Assembly: GCA_025800385.1 (NCBI GenBank)
Contig: JAOXRS010000066.1
Coordinates: 186,001-250,000 of the forward strand
Length of the DNA stretch: 64,000 nucleotides
Direction of reading: 5' to 3'
From: Candidatus Albibeggiatoa sp. nov. NOAA
GTDB lineage: Bacteria > Pseudomonadota > Gammaproteobacteria > Beggiatoales > Beggiatoaceae
Below, in pieces: positions 47,856-56,464 of this stretch. A program made the translations under genes and the position numbers. The stretch's first letter is position 1. Each line of letters begins with the position of its first letter. Below the pieces are notes generated by a model. That model did no database searches, had not been told where the DNA came from, and was given only the letters and a program-made list of their open reading frames with translations.

Positions 47856-48020
47856 ATGATGAATTCAGCCTTTATGCTATTTTTGGGACTGGTGACAATT
47901 TTTGTATTTACTATCGCTTCATTTATTAAGAAAAATCAACAGCTCCGTCAATCTCAAATTGCCCGTGAGCAAGCATTCCTATCTGCAATGGCACAGAAAA
48001 AAGGTCAACCCCCATCATGA
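47856..48020 (+). CDS. Small single-pass membrane protein coupled to gabD
   Basis: 54 residues: a hydrophobic helix (about 5-23, FMLFLGLVTIFVFTIA) followed by a basic, Gln-rich tail (FIKKNQQLRQSQ). The ATG at 47856 has GAGGAA at good spacing. Its TGA stop overlaps the gabD ATG in ATGA (48017-48020), so translation is coupled. The size and arrangement support a real gene, but I know no family; it could be a membrane anchor, a leader, or an unrelated small protein. Confidence 0.65.
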   Translation: MMNSAFMLFLGLVTIFVFTIASFIKKNQQLRQSQIAREQAFLSAMAQKKGQPPS

Positions 48021-49471
48021 TGACATTATCTGATTCTGAATTGTTTCAACAACATGCTTATATTAATGGCGAATGGTGCAGTGCTCCACAACAATTTGAA
48101 GTTACTAATCCAGCTACATTAGAAGTACTTGGCACTGTGCCAGATATGGGACAAACAGAAACCGAGCAAGCGATTGAAGCCGCGCATCAAGCTTGGGGAG
48201 ATTGGAAAAATTTACAGGCAAAACAACGAGCAGCTATTTTACAACGTTGGTATCAATTAATTATCCAGCACCAAGATGATTTGGCGTATTTGATGACTTT
48301 GGAGCAAGGCAAGCCACTAGCTGAATCTAAAGGTGAAGTGGTATATGGTGCGTCATTTATCGAATGGTTCGCAGAAGAAGCTAAGCGAGTTTATGGTGAT
48401 GTAATTCCTTCCACCAAACCAAATCAACAAATCGTGGTATTAAAACAGCCAATTGGAGTGGTTGCGGCTATCACACCTTGGAATTTCCCGATTGCAATGA
48501 TTACCCGAAAGTGTGCGCCTGCGTTAGCGGTGGGTTGTCCTGTGGTGGTGAAACCTGCGGAAAGTACGCCTTTTTCTGCATTAGCAATTGCCAAGCTTGC
48601 TGAACGTGCAGGCTTTCCTAAAGGTGTATTCAATGTAGTGACTTCAAATCAACCTGCTGTTGTTGGTCAAACGCTGACTCAAAGCCCTTTGGTAAGAAAA
48701 CTGTCATTCACGGGTTCGACTCAAACGGGTAAATTATTGATGCGTCAGTGTGCGGATACAGTGAAAAAAATTTCTTTGGAATTAGGTGGTAATGCACCTT
48801 TTATTGTGTTCGATGATGCAGATTTAGATCAAGCAGTAGAAGGGGTGATTGCGTCAAAATACCGTAACACAGGGCAAACTTGTGTGTGTGCTAATCGTTT
48901 GTTGGTGCAAGACAGCATTTATGAGGCGTTTAGTGAAAAATTGATTGCTAAAGTCAAACAACTCCAAGTTGCTCAAGGCTTAGAAGCAGATGCACAGCAA
49001 GGGCCTTTGATTAACGAAGCAGCTGTAAATAAAGTCGAAAATCAAATTCAAGATGCAATTGCTCAGGGTGCAACCCTCGCATTAGGTGGTCAGCGGCATG
49101 AGTTAGGCGGTACATTTTTCCAACCAACTGTATTAACTGATGTTTCAACCAATATGCTGATTGCACAAGAAGAAACCTTTGGCCCTGTCGCGCCTTTATT
49201 TCGATTTCAAACGGAACAGGAAGCGATTGCATTAGCGAATAATACACCTGCAGGTTTAGCTGCTTATTTTTACAGTCAAAATGTAGGGCGAGTGTGGCGC
49301 GTGTCCGAAGCACTGGAATATGGCATGGTAGGCGTGAATGAAGGTGTCATCTCAACCGAAGTTGCCCCATTTGGCGGTGTAAAAGAGTCAGGTATCGGGC
49401 GAGAAGGCTCAAAATATGGTATTGATGATTATTTAGAAACCAAATATGTGTGTATGGGTGGATTGGGCTAG
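48017..49471 (+). CDS. gabD: NAD(P)-dependent succinate-semialdehyde dehydrogenase
   Basis: Oxidises succinate semialdehyde to succinate, the last step of GABA breakdown. 484 residues of the ALDH family: cofactor motif AAITPWNFPIAM and FTGSTQTGK, general base Glu in LELGGNAPFIVF, catalytic Cys in NTGQTCVCANR, and the C-terminal EVAPFGGVKESGIGREG. Length and the closing sequence match GabD more than other ALDHs. No gabT or gabP neighbour is present; a coupled small membrane protein precedes it. A long hairpin follows its stop. Confidence 0.92.
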   Translation: MMTLSDSELFQQHAYINGEWCSAPQQFEVTNPATLEVLGTVPDMGQTETEQAIEAAHQAWGDWKNLQAKQRAAILQRWYQLIIQHQDDLAYLMTLEQGKPLAESKGEVVYGASFIEWFAEEAKRVYGDVIPSTKPNQQIVVLKQPIGVVAAITPWNFPIAMITRKCAPALAVGCPVVVKPAESTPFSALAIAKLAERAGFPKGVFNVVTSNQPAVVGQTLTQSPLVRKLSFTGSTQTGKLLMRQCADTVKKISLELGGNAPFIVFDDADLDQAVEGVIASKYRNTGQTCVCANRLLVQDSIYEAFSEKLIAKVKQLQVAQGLEADAQQGPLINEAAVNKVENQIQDAIAQGATLALGGQRHELGGTFFQPTVLTDVSTNMLIAQEETFGPVAPLFRFQTEQEAIALANNTPAGLAAYFYSQNVGRVWRVSEALEYGMVGVNEGVISTEVAPFGGVKESGIGREGSKYGIDDYLETKYVCMGGLG

Positions 49472-49480
49472 TTTGTTCGA

Positions 49481-49521
49481 CATAGGACTACAGCATTTAT
49501 ATGAAAACGTGTAGTCCTGTG
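49481..49521. terminator. Strong bidirectional hairpin
   Basis: CATAGGACTACA (49481-49492) and TGTAGTCCTGTG (49510-49521) form a 12-bp stem with one T-G pair and a 17-base loop, between the convergent gabD and GlcG-like genes. No immediate T tract. Confidence 0.6.
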
Positions 49522-49536
49522 AATACTTAGTTCATC

Positions 49537-50238
49537 TTAGCTTTTTTTGATTGGATGTGTGCTTGAGAAGTTTTCAGCGATTTCCACTGCTTCAGGTGCA
49601 CATACAGGATGACCCCAACCGCTTGCACTTGTACCATCGGTAATATCATAAACAATATTGTCGTCTTGGTTTGGACTCACGCCAGCTGGGACATAATTTA
49701 AGTTCAATTGATGACGCACTTTCCACGCAATATTATGGTCTGCGCAAGAGCTATCACCGCTCACACCAATTGCACCCACTAACACACCATCCGCATTATA
49801 TAAAGCTAAACCACCACCAAACACATTAACGCCGCCGACTTTTTTACCCACCATGGGGTCTTGTTCTGTGCCGATATGATTTGAATCACCGCCATAAGCG
49901 GCATTGGTATCAACAGGATTACTGTGTTGCAAACCGTATAAGCTGCCTCCCGGTTGCACCGCACTAAACAAATTCGCAGTTGAAAGCGATAACCCAGGTA
50001 AACTAAACGCATTGGCTGTATTGGCTTTTTGAGCAGAAATCACGCGACTGCCCGGCCACTGTTCACCACGATTATCACCAGAAAATGCTACGGCTTTCAC
50101 AACTCCATCCCGATCAACCAAAGTTGCCCACATATTTAAGCCAAAGCCGCCATTTTTTTCTTGCACAACTGCCGTCAGTGCTTGTTTTAATTCAGCATGA
50201 GAAGGTAGTGTGCCCATATTTAATTCAGTCGTCATCAT
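49537..50238 (-). CDS. GlcG/HbpS-like heme-binding-family protein
   Basis: 233 residues with the GlcG/HbpS profile: AELKQALTAVVQEKNG, MWATLVDRDGVVKAVAFSGDN and GVLVGAIGVSGDSSCADHNIAW. Related proteins bind heme or cobalamin, or accompany glycolate and redox enzymes. Insertions about 88-128 (Gly/Asn-rich, QPGGSLYGLQHS) make it longer than the usual 130-180 residues. No signal peptide. It converges with gabD and has no cotranscribed partner, so the role is open. Confidence 0.8.
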   Translation of the reverse strand: MMTTELNMGTLPSHAELKQALTAVVQEKNGGFGLNMWATLVDRDGVVKAVAFSGDNRGEQWPGSRVISAQKANTANAFSLPGLSLSTANLFSAVQPGGSLYGLQHSNPVDTNAAYGGDSNHIGTEQDPMVGKKVGGVNVFGGGLALYNADGVLVGAIGVSGDSSCADHNIAWKVRHQLNLNYVPAGVSPNQDDNIVYDITDGTSASGWGHPVCAPEAVEIAENFSSTHPIKKS

Positions 50239-50334
50239 ATACTCCTTAAGTGATTTTAATTGTGAGTGAGGGACATCTATATTTTATCGCATAGCTAGCT
50301 TATCGCTATAAACTATATTTTAAAATAATGCTTT

Positions 50335-51639
50335 CTAATGAAATGGTCGACCAAATTGTGTCACCATCCAAATGGCCAATAAATATAAATTCATGAGTGA
50401 TTGAAAACCGCTAACAGAACGAATCCAACCTTTTTGAATTTGCAAAGTAAACTCACGAGATTGTAATCGGCTAATCCATTCGCCAATATTGTATTCACGC
50501 CAACCAATTTGAAATGCTGTGATAATGCTGAAATAAGATGCGACTCGAAAAACTTTGATTTCTAATAAGCATTTTTGAATCAGACTTAATTGCTTTCGGC
50601 TAAAGCGCAGTGGCTGACAAATATCCATTGCGTATTTGCCTTTGATAACCCCTCGGCGTTGACAACTGGTATGTACCTTTGATGTCCAAATCACTTCGAA
50701 TTGATTGTGTTTTGAATCAACGCGCAAGGCAATCCAGTAAATCATTGTAAACAACACTACTGATGTTAAAAGAATGGCTAATGCTCTCTGTGGGCGCAAA
50801 CCATACTGCGTTGTTAAGTTGAAAAATACCCAATTTAATGTTGCGGGAATATACGCCAATCCACCTTTTTCCCAATAGCTTTCTTCTTTCTTAATTTGGA
50901 TTAAATATGTGATGAGCCTTTCCATATCGCGCATCCCACGTTGTCGGTATTCATTACGCAACAAAGTCAGTAGTGGCGTATAAGTGCCTAAATTTTCATC
51001 GAAATATTTAACCCCTTTAAAAAGTTGCTCACGTTGCATCAATGTGGGTACAAGCCCCAGTGGATCAGGAATTGCGGTGGGAGAAGGGTAAAATATGGCT
51101 TGGCTTAAATTAGCGCGGTAAAAATCGGTGTTAGATAACAAGGAGCGAAATAAGTTAGCTTTGACTAAATTGCTGTAAACAAGATTGGCATCAGAGATAT
51201 TTGCGGTAAAAAAGTCGGCTTCAGATAAATTAGCAAAATGTAAATCGGTTTTGATTAAATTGGTATAGCGAAATTTTGTACCTTGTAAATTAGCATAAGC
51301 AAAATTTGCAACAGATAAATCACGCTTTGATAAATTAAGCCCCTGCAAGTTTGCACCACATAAGTTAATGCGCCGTGCATCTTGTGTAAATGGAAAATGA
51401 ATAATTGTATCCAGCTCTTCCCGAGACTTTTGCAACAGATCATGCTCGTTTACCCATGCTTCATGCAATGGTGTCCATTGGGATAACAAAGCATCAATTT
51501 CTATTTGATTAAAGCGATAGCCATAATAAGGAGGGATAGAGCCACATTTTGCGATGAGTTCTTCAGATTTTAGCGCATATTCAGCATATAAATGTAAAGG
51601 GGTTATCAATCCAATTAATGCAATAATAAATAAATGCAT
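50335..51639 (-). CDS. Pentapeptide-repeat membrane protein
   Basis: 434 residues. A signal peptide or N-terminal anchor (1-18) is followed by a helical region, then pentapeptide repeats A(D/N)LxX from about 90 to 190 (for example ANLQGTKFRYTNL and ADFFTANISDANLVYSNLVKANL), a right-handed beta-helix. The C-terminal third has a membrane helix (about 280-305, ALAILLTSVVLFTMIYWIAL) and another near the C-terminus. Similar proteins exist in Beggiatoa-type genomes with unknown roles. Monocistronic; the ATG is at 51639. Confidence 0.8.
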   Translation of the reverse strand: MHLFIIALIGLITPLHLYAEYALKSEELIAKCGSIPPYYGYRFNQIEIDALLSQWTPLHEAWVNEHDLLQKSREELDTIIHFPFTQDARRINLCGANLQGLNLSKRDLSVANFAYANLQGTKFRYTNLIKTDLHFANLSEADFFTANISDANLVYSNLVKANLFRSLLSNTDFYRANLSQAIFYPSPTAIPDPLGLVPTLMQREQLFKGVKYFDENLGTYTPLLTLLRNEYRQRGMRDMERLITYLIQIKKEESYWEKGGLAYIPATLNWVFFNLTTQYGLRPQRALAILLTSVVLFTMIYWIALRVDSKHNQFEVIWTSKVHTSCQRRGVIKGKYAMDICQPLRFSRKQLSLIQKCLLEIKVFRVASYFSIITAFQIGWREYNIGEWISRLQSREFTLQIQKGWIRSVSGFQSLMNLYLLAIWMVTQFGRPFH

Positions 51640-51748
51640 ATGCTCTAACCAATCAGCTTGAGTAGTCCCGCAATTTTATCAAAAAAGTCATGTTTTTTTG
51701 TTAAAAATTAAAGGTGGCAGATTGGATTATATACTGTTGTGTTTAATG

Positions 51749-52807
51749 CTAATGTGTCAATTTTCTAAATATCCATTCTAAGGGGCCTGTTGCAAAATAC
51801 CTAAGCCATACTATGCTAAAAACAATGCCTAACATGCAAAAAACAACAGCACTGAATAATGATACTTCAATCGGTTGATCTTCAAGCATTTCTATCGACT
51901 CTAAAAATCCCATTCCAATCAGCACATGTGCAACATAAAGCGTCAATGATAATTTCCCTGTTTGGGAAAGCCATTTTATGGTTAAACTGTTTTTAAAGCG
52001 TTCTGCCATTGTTAAGCAAATCATTATGATTACAACTGCGGAGCTTGTTGCTGAAATTAAGTATTGTGGCATTGGTGGAATCGGGGAAATTAGGAATAAG
52101 TCGGCTTCTTCCGTTTGAGAGAAAAACTGGTAAATACCATAGAACATCAGCTCTGTACCAGCCCAAGCCAGTAAAGCATATATCAAGAATTGTTTTCTAA
52201 TCGATGTAGAAGCTAAGTTCTGCCGACCTAACCACATACCAAATACTAAAAATGCCGCCCAAGGAAATACAGGATGTACCCCGTTAAATAATGTATGTAG
52301 CGTAAACCCTTCTACTGTCCATAAGTTTTGATAAGCAAAGGTTTCCCAATCCCAGTTTTGTTCGTAATCGAATAACAGCATCAATACAGGAAAAGCTAAT
52401 GTCAGCAATATTGTTGTGATTAATAATTTTTGATCGCTGAAAGTGAAAATTATGACTGCAATCAGAAAGTAAAAACCGTAATAATGTAAAATATCTGCAT
52501 CCCAAATTGGCATGTAAGCCACACCAATCGCAATCAGCAGCAAAGACCGTTTTAATAAATTAAGTCGAGCTTGGGTTATCATTTTGGGATTGGTGGATTG
52601 ACGGGCTTTGTTGGTTAATAAAGTGACTCCAACACCTGCTAATACTACAAATAGAGCTGAAGCACGGCCTTCAAACAAATAAACAAATTGCATCAGCCAT
52701 TCATTGCCGCCAACCTCTTCACTCATAACCACTTTAAAGTTGACGATGACCATACCGAAAATAGCTAAAGCTCTGGCCACATCAAATCCGATAACACGCT
52801 GTGTCAT
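51749..52807 (-). CDS. Polytopic membrane protein of the DUF418/acyltransferase-like group
   Basis: 352 residues with about ten helices. The N-terminus RVIGFDVARALAIFGMVIVNF and the middle of the chain match the heparan-alpha-glucosaminide acetyltransferase-like and YeiB/DUF418 superfamily, which transfers or handles acyl groups in membranes, but the specific substrate is unknown. It shares the fold with acyltransferase-3 proteins, one of which is encoded next on the same strand. The two genes may be functionally related, but a 115-base gap separates them. Confidence 0.8.
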   Translation of the reverse strand: MTQRVIGFDVARALAIFGMVIVNFKVVMSEEVGGNEWLMQFVYLFEGRASALFVVLAGVGVTLLTNKARQSTNPKMITQARLNLLKRSLLLIAIGVAYMPIWDADILHYYGFYFLIAVIIFTFSDQKLLITTILLTLAFPVLMLLFDYEQNWDWETFAYQNLWTVEGFTLHTLFNGVHPVFPWAAFLVFGMWLGRQNLASTSIRKQFLIYALLAWAGTELMFYGIYQFFSQTEEADLFLISPIPPMPQYLISATSSAVVIIMICLTMAERFKNSLTIKWLSQTGKLSLTLYVAHVLIGMGFLESIEMLEDQPIEVSLFSAVVFCMLGIVFSIVWLRYFATGPLEWIFRKLTH

Positions 52808-52922
52808 TTTTGAGAAAATCCTTCAGTATGTTTATAGCTCATTCTATTTTTTGCATACAACTTTCTAATCAAAGATAGCTTTTTGAGGCGAAACCACCTT
52901 TTCAATGATCTCACCTATTGTC

Positions 52923-53930
52923 TTAATAACCGACTAACATGCGACTATGACGACCAAAAATGCGTTTGACTACCCACAAAAATATATAAGACATTGCCAC
53001 AATTAACACAACCAATAGTGGCCAAGTGAATATGTTACCTTCAATTTGCCATGATAATTTACGCACTACAATTTCACAAAATACGATGAAATAGTTATGT
53101 GAGAAATAAATCCCAAAACTGGGTTCTGCTAGAAAATTAAATGACTTCTTCAAAAAATCATCAAATTTATAAAATAAAATGGCAATTAACGGCGCACCTA
53201 CAACAGGTTTAAGCACTTGAATCACATCCGCTAAAACAAACCAATGTAATTGTGTACGTAAATACATTTCACCAAGGTACAGCGATGTAAAGCCAATCAA
53301 TATCCCAATCCAATAACGTTTGAGGCAGGGTATAATGTCTTGTTTATAATGGCTTAAATACATCCCAAATATATAAATAGATAAAAAATGAGCAAATGAC
53401 TGTACTGGGTTGTGCAGCGGGGTCATTTCACGTGGAATATAAATTGATACTAACAGCAGAATAGGCAGCACCCAATAGAAGCGCGGTTGATGACGATCAA
53501 GCCATACTAATAACGGAGCACAAACATAAAACAGCGCGATCATGGGGATAAACCAGAAATGCGCCATATGTATACCTGTAATGTAATATAAGAAAACTTG
53601 CTGATACAGTGGATAATCGTGGAAATAGCCATCTGTTGACACAAATAGCTCTTCTAAAATTGCAGGAATCGACATCAAAATATAGGGCAAAATAATATAT
53701 TTGAGCTTAGTCAGCGCATATTTTTGAAATTTAAATTTATAAGATAAATGCTGAAATAAAAAACCTGCTAAAAATACAAAATAGCTAGATGAATTATTGA
53801 GAAAAACATATAAAAATTGGAAAGTTACTTCATTATTATTCCAAACCAGTACAGTACTTGAAAGCGCATGAATAGCAACAATAAAAACGATTGCCAGCCC
53901 TCTAAAATTATTGATGTAGTTTAAATACAT
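52923..53930 (-). CDS. Acyltransferase-3 family membrane protein
   Basis: 335 residues from the ATG at 53930, preceded by an excellent GGAGGTGA ribosome site; the frame also extends to 53957. About ten helices, starting LNYINNFRGLAIVFIVAIHALSS, the OafA/acyltransferase-3 signature with the conserved His, and a later conserved GIHMAHFWFIPMIALFY region. Such proteins O-acetylate or succinylate surface glycans. No glycan-synthesis cluster is visible nearby, so the target is unknown. Confidence 0.85.
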   Translation of the reverse strand: MYLNYINNFRGLAIVFIVAIHALSSTVLVWNNNEVTFQFLYVFLNNSSSYFVFLAGFLFQHLSYKFKFQKYALTKLKYIILPYILMSIPAILEELFVSTDGYFHDYPLYQQVFLYYITGIHMAHFWFIPMIALFYVCAPLLVWLDRHQPRFYWVLPILLLVSIYIPREMTPLHNPVQSFAHFLSIYIFGMYLSHYKQDIIPCLKRYWIGILIGFTSLYLGEMYLRTQLHWFVLADVIQVLKPVVGAPLIAILFYKFDDFLKKSFNFLAEPSFGIYFSHNYFIVFCEIVVRKLSWQIEGNIFTWPLLVVLIVAMSYIFLWVVKRIFGRHSRMLVGY

Positions 53931-54011
53931 CGTCACCTCCGATAGGAAAAATGGCAAGATTAAAATCTATCTTAACATAGGGCTTAAGCAAAAAACGTTA
54001 CCAGCCAAGCC

Positions 54012-54881
54012 TTAAGCGGGTTTTCCATTGTTCTTAGGTAAAAAAGGGCGGGGTTGGTAATTAAAATCTTGCTGCGCATTTTGATGCTCAAAACATAAAT
54101 CTTGATTCATCCGATCAATCATCGTTGGCGAAACATGTTTAAACATGGGTAACCAATTGATTAACTTGAGTGCTAATTTAAATAGACGGGAAGGGATGGG
54201 GATAATACGTATAGGTTGATGCTGTTGTTGAAAAATACGCATGACCATTTGCCGATAAGTCAGTGTTTCACCACCACTTAAATTATAGGCTTTATTATAT
54301 GTAACAGGGTTTTGCAATATATTGACACAGGCTTGTGCTAAATCTTCAGCATGAACGGGTTGACGCAAACCTTGCCCTTGTCCGACAATAGGAAAAAAAC
54401 CAAATCGTTTAATAAATTGGGTGATGAAAGCCACATTTTTATCAAGTCCGCAACCATAAACCAATGTGGGACGTAGAATTGTCCACGGAATCTGTCGTTG
54501 TTCGCATTGTTGCATAATGGCAGTTTCAGCTTCTGTTAAATCTTTGACCACTTTTTGTTCTCGTTCATCAGGCGAGTGGGTTTTAGTAAAACGACTGGTG
54601 GAACTGAACACAATCACATGTTGTAATTGATGTTGCTGAGGTAAGGCTTGTAATAAATGAGGCAATAACCAAATAGGCGCGAGATGCAATAAAATAAACG
54701 GTTGTGAAATAGTAAGAGGCTCTGTCTGTAAATCCTGTTGAATCCATTGAATGTTTTGATCTTGGATAACATGCGCGGCAGGCATTTGTCGGCTTATCGC
54801 TGTAACGCTATGTTGTTGGGCGAGCTGAGGCAATAAAAAATAACCGATTTGATTACTTGCGCCCGTTACCACTGTATGCAT
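54012..54881 (-). CDS. NAD-dependent epimerase/dehydratase family protein
   Basis: 289 residues from the ATG at 54881, with AGG upstream; the frame is open further to 55094, but that part overlaps the divergent gspL gene and is not credible. The Rossmann nucleotide motif reads VVTGASNQIGYF, with a Gln in the third Gly position. Active-site region RPTLVYGCGLDKN lies within the usual YxxxK distance but the catalytic Tyr-x-x-x-Lys is not canonical (SSTSRFTKTHSPDE). Related to extended SDR enzymes acting on nucleotide sugars; the substrate is unknown. Only 10 bases separate its start from the divergent gspL start. Confidence 0.78.
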   Translation of the reverse strand: MHTVVTGASNQIGYFLLPQLAQQHSVTAISRQMPAAHVIQDQNIQWIQQDLQTEPLTISQPFILLHLAPIWLLPHLLQALPQQHQLQHVIVFSSTSRFTKTHSPDEREQKVVKDLTEAETAIMQQCEQRQIPWTILRPTLVYGCGLDKNVAFITQFIKRFGFFPIVGQGQGLRQPVHAEDLAQACVNILQNPVTYNKAYNLSGGETLTYRQMVMRIFQQQHQPIRIIPIPSRLFKLALKLINWLPMFKHVSPTMIDRMNQDLCFEHQNAQQDFNYQPRPFLPKNNGKPA

Positions 54882-54891
54882 AAAGAAACCT

Positions 54892-56178
54892 ATGAAAAAT
54901 ATTGATATTAAATTACCTAAACTGAAGTTAAGCAAAAAACGTAAGCAAAAGCTACCTAAAGTTGATGCTTGCTTGGTTTTGCACGGTTCGTCTTTACTGT
55001 ATACGGGCGACATGGATTTAGTTGCACAGCATGACATCGAGCTTACAACCAAAGGGATTGCGGAAGCGGCTAAGCGTCTATTAATTAATAACAAAAAGCT
55101 GCGTCATATTGCTTTGGCTTTGTCTCCTGAGGAGTTTATTGCAACCAGTTTAAAATTACCTGCTATTGATGATGATAAATTGAAAGGAGCGGTGAATTTA
55201 CAATTATCTACATTGTTGCCAGGGAATACAGAGCCTTTGTTATTAGCCGTCCAAGCCCAGAAACAAGGCCAACAAACAGTGGCGTTATGGTTACCAAGCA
55301 AGCGGGCGGAATCTTTGTTTATCGCGTTTGAGCAAGCGGGTTTATTTCTATCTTGCATTGTGCCACGTACTTTATTGACGTTACCTGAGAAAGATTTGCA
55401 AGTACAAGTTTATGACGAGGATGAGCAGTCAGTGACGTTTTGTGAGTGGTCAGGTACAGCGGTGCAACGATGGCTACATTTTCCAAAAGATGATTGTGAT
55501 ACACCAGAATTTAAAAAGCAAATTGAGCAAGAAATCCATTTGGATCACAATCAGCCACACACTAAACAACATCAAGCATTGTCAGATTGGGAGGGTTTGC
55601 CAGCACCTTCAAAACGGATTTACGATTATGCTTTTGTGCCAACGACCAGTATTTTGCGTCAAAAGCAAAGTAAAACGCAGTGGAATCGGATTTATATGGC
55701 TGCAGCAGCGGTGGTGCTTGTTGCCATAGGCATTTTAGGGTTTATGGCGAATTTGTATTATAAACAGAATTTACAAGATCACTTAGATGAATTACGTAGT
55801 CAAACTTTAGATGTGAGCCAGCTTAAGCGTGAAGTGTTGATTATTGAGGATGAAATTAAGCCGATTCAAGGTTTTCCTAAACAGAAAGTGCCAGAGGTGT
55901 TAGGCCATCTTAATGGAGTGATTCCGAAGAAGAGTTATTTGTCTCGTTTGACATTAGAAGGAGGCACAATTCAAATTGAGGGTTTCAGCCCTGATGCGGC
56001 ACAATTGGTAAAAATTCTAACTGAAGAACCTGCATATAAAGAAGTACGTTTTAGTCGCGGTATTGGTGGTGAAAAAGATGCGTTTGGCATTGATTTTAAG
56101 CTGGCTGATGTGGATGTACAGGCCTATTGGGAAGAGCATTTTTTAGTACAAGAAAGGCCTAGAAATCGACGTAAATAG
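54892..56178 (+). CDS. gspL: Type II secretion protein GspL-like (PilN-type C-terminal domain)
   Basis: 428 residues. The N-terminal cytoplasmic part (about 1-250) resembles GspL/PilM-like actin-fold domains; a transmembrane helix lies at about 268-288 (YMAAAAVVLVAIGILGFM), and the periplasmic part (290-428) has the coiled coil and ferredoxin-like PilN/GspL fold (VLGHLNGVIPKKSYLSRLTLEGGTIQIEGFS). In T2SS, GspL links the ATPase GspE to the pseudopilus. The N-terminal Lys-rich leader (KLPKLKLSKKRKQK) is unusual. Other gsp genes in the window are 13 and 50 kb away. Whether it is GspL or a PilN-type fusion is the main doubt. Confidence 0.8.
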   Translation: MKNIDIKLPKLKLSKKRKQKLPKVDACLVLHGSSLLYTGDMDLVAQHDIELTTKGIAEAAKRLLINNKKLRHIALALSPEEFIATSLKLPAIDDDKLKGAVNLQLSTLLPGNTEPLLLAVQAQKQGQQTVALWLPSKRAESLFIAFEQAGLFLSCIVPRTLLTLPEKDLQVQVYDEDEQSVTFCEWSGTAVQRWLHFPKDDCDTPEFKKQIEQEIHLDHNQPHTKQHQALSDWEGLPAPSKRIYDYAFVPTTSILRQKQSKTQWNRIYMAAAAVVLVAIGILGFMANLYYKQNLQDHLDELRSQTLDVSQLKREVLIIEDEIKPIQGFPKQKVPEVLGHLNGVIPKKSYLSRLTLEGGTIQIEGFSPDAAQLVKILTEEPAYKEVRFSRGIGGEKDAFGIDFKLADVDVQAYWEEHFLVQERPRNRRK

Positions 56179-56464
56179 TCAAAAAAACATAGCAGTGCTT
56201 AGTTAGCTATGCTGATTAGGCATTGTTGAATTAATGAAAAACTATTCAAACATTACATTATCAATTAGATTTTCACCTGCATCAAAGCAAATGGTTTTAA
56301 TTCTGCCGTTTTCACTGTATTTTTTAAGCTGATACAACCCCTCAATATTTCTATATTTCCACTTGGGTAAGCGTATTTACTTATTTTCTGGTATATTCTT
56401 TAGCAATATAGGTATTCTTATAAAGCTTAAAATTACCTCTGTTTATATCAGGAAATAAGTTAGC

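Noticed and set aside
54882-55094. N-terminal extension of the epimerase frame
   Set aside because: It overlaps the divergent gspL coding region and its residues look unlike the family start; the ATG at 54881 fits the Rossmann motif.
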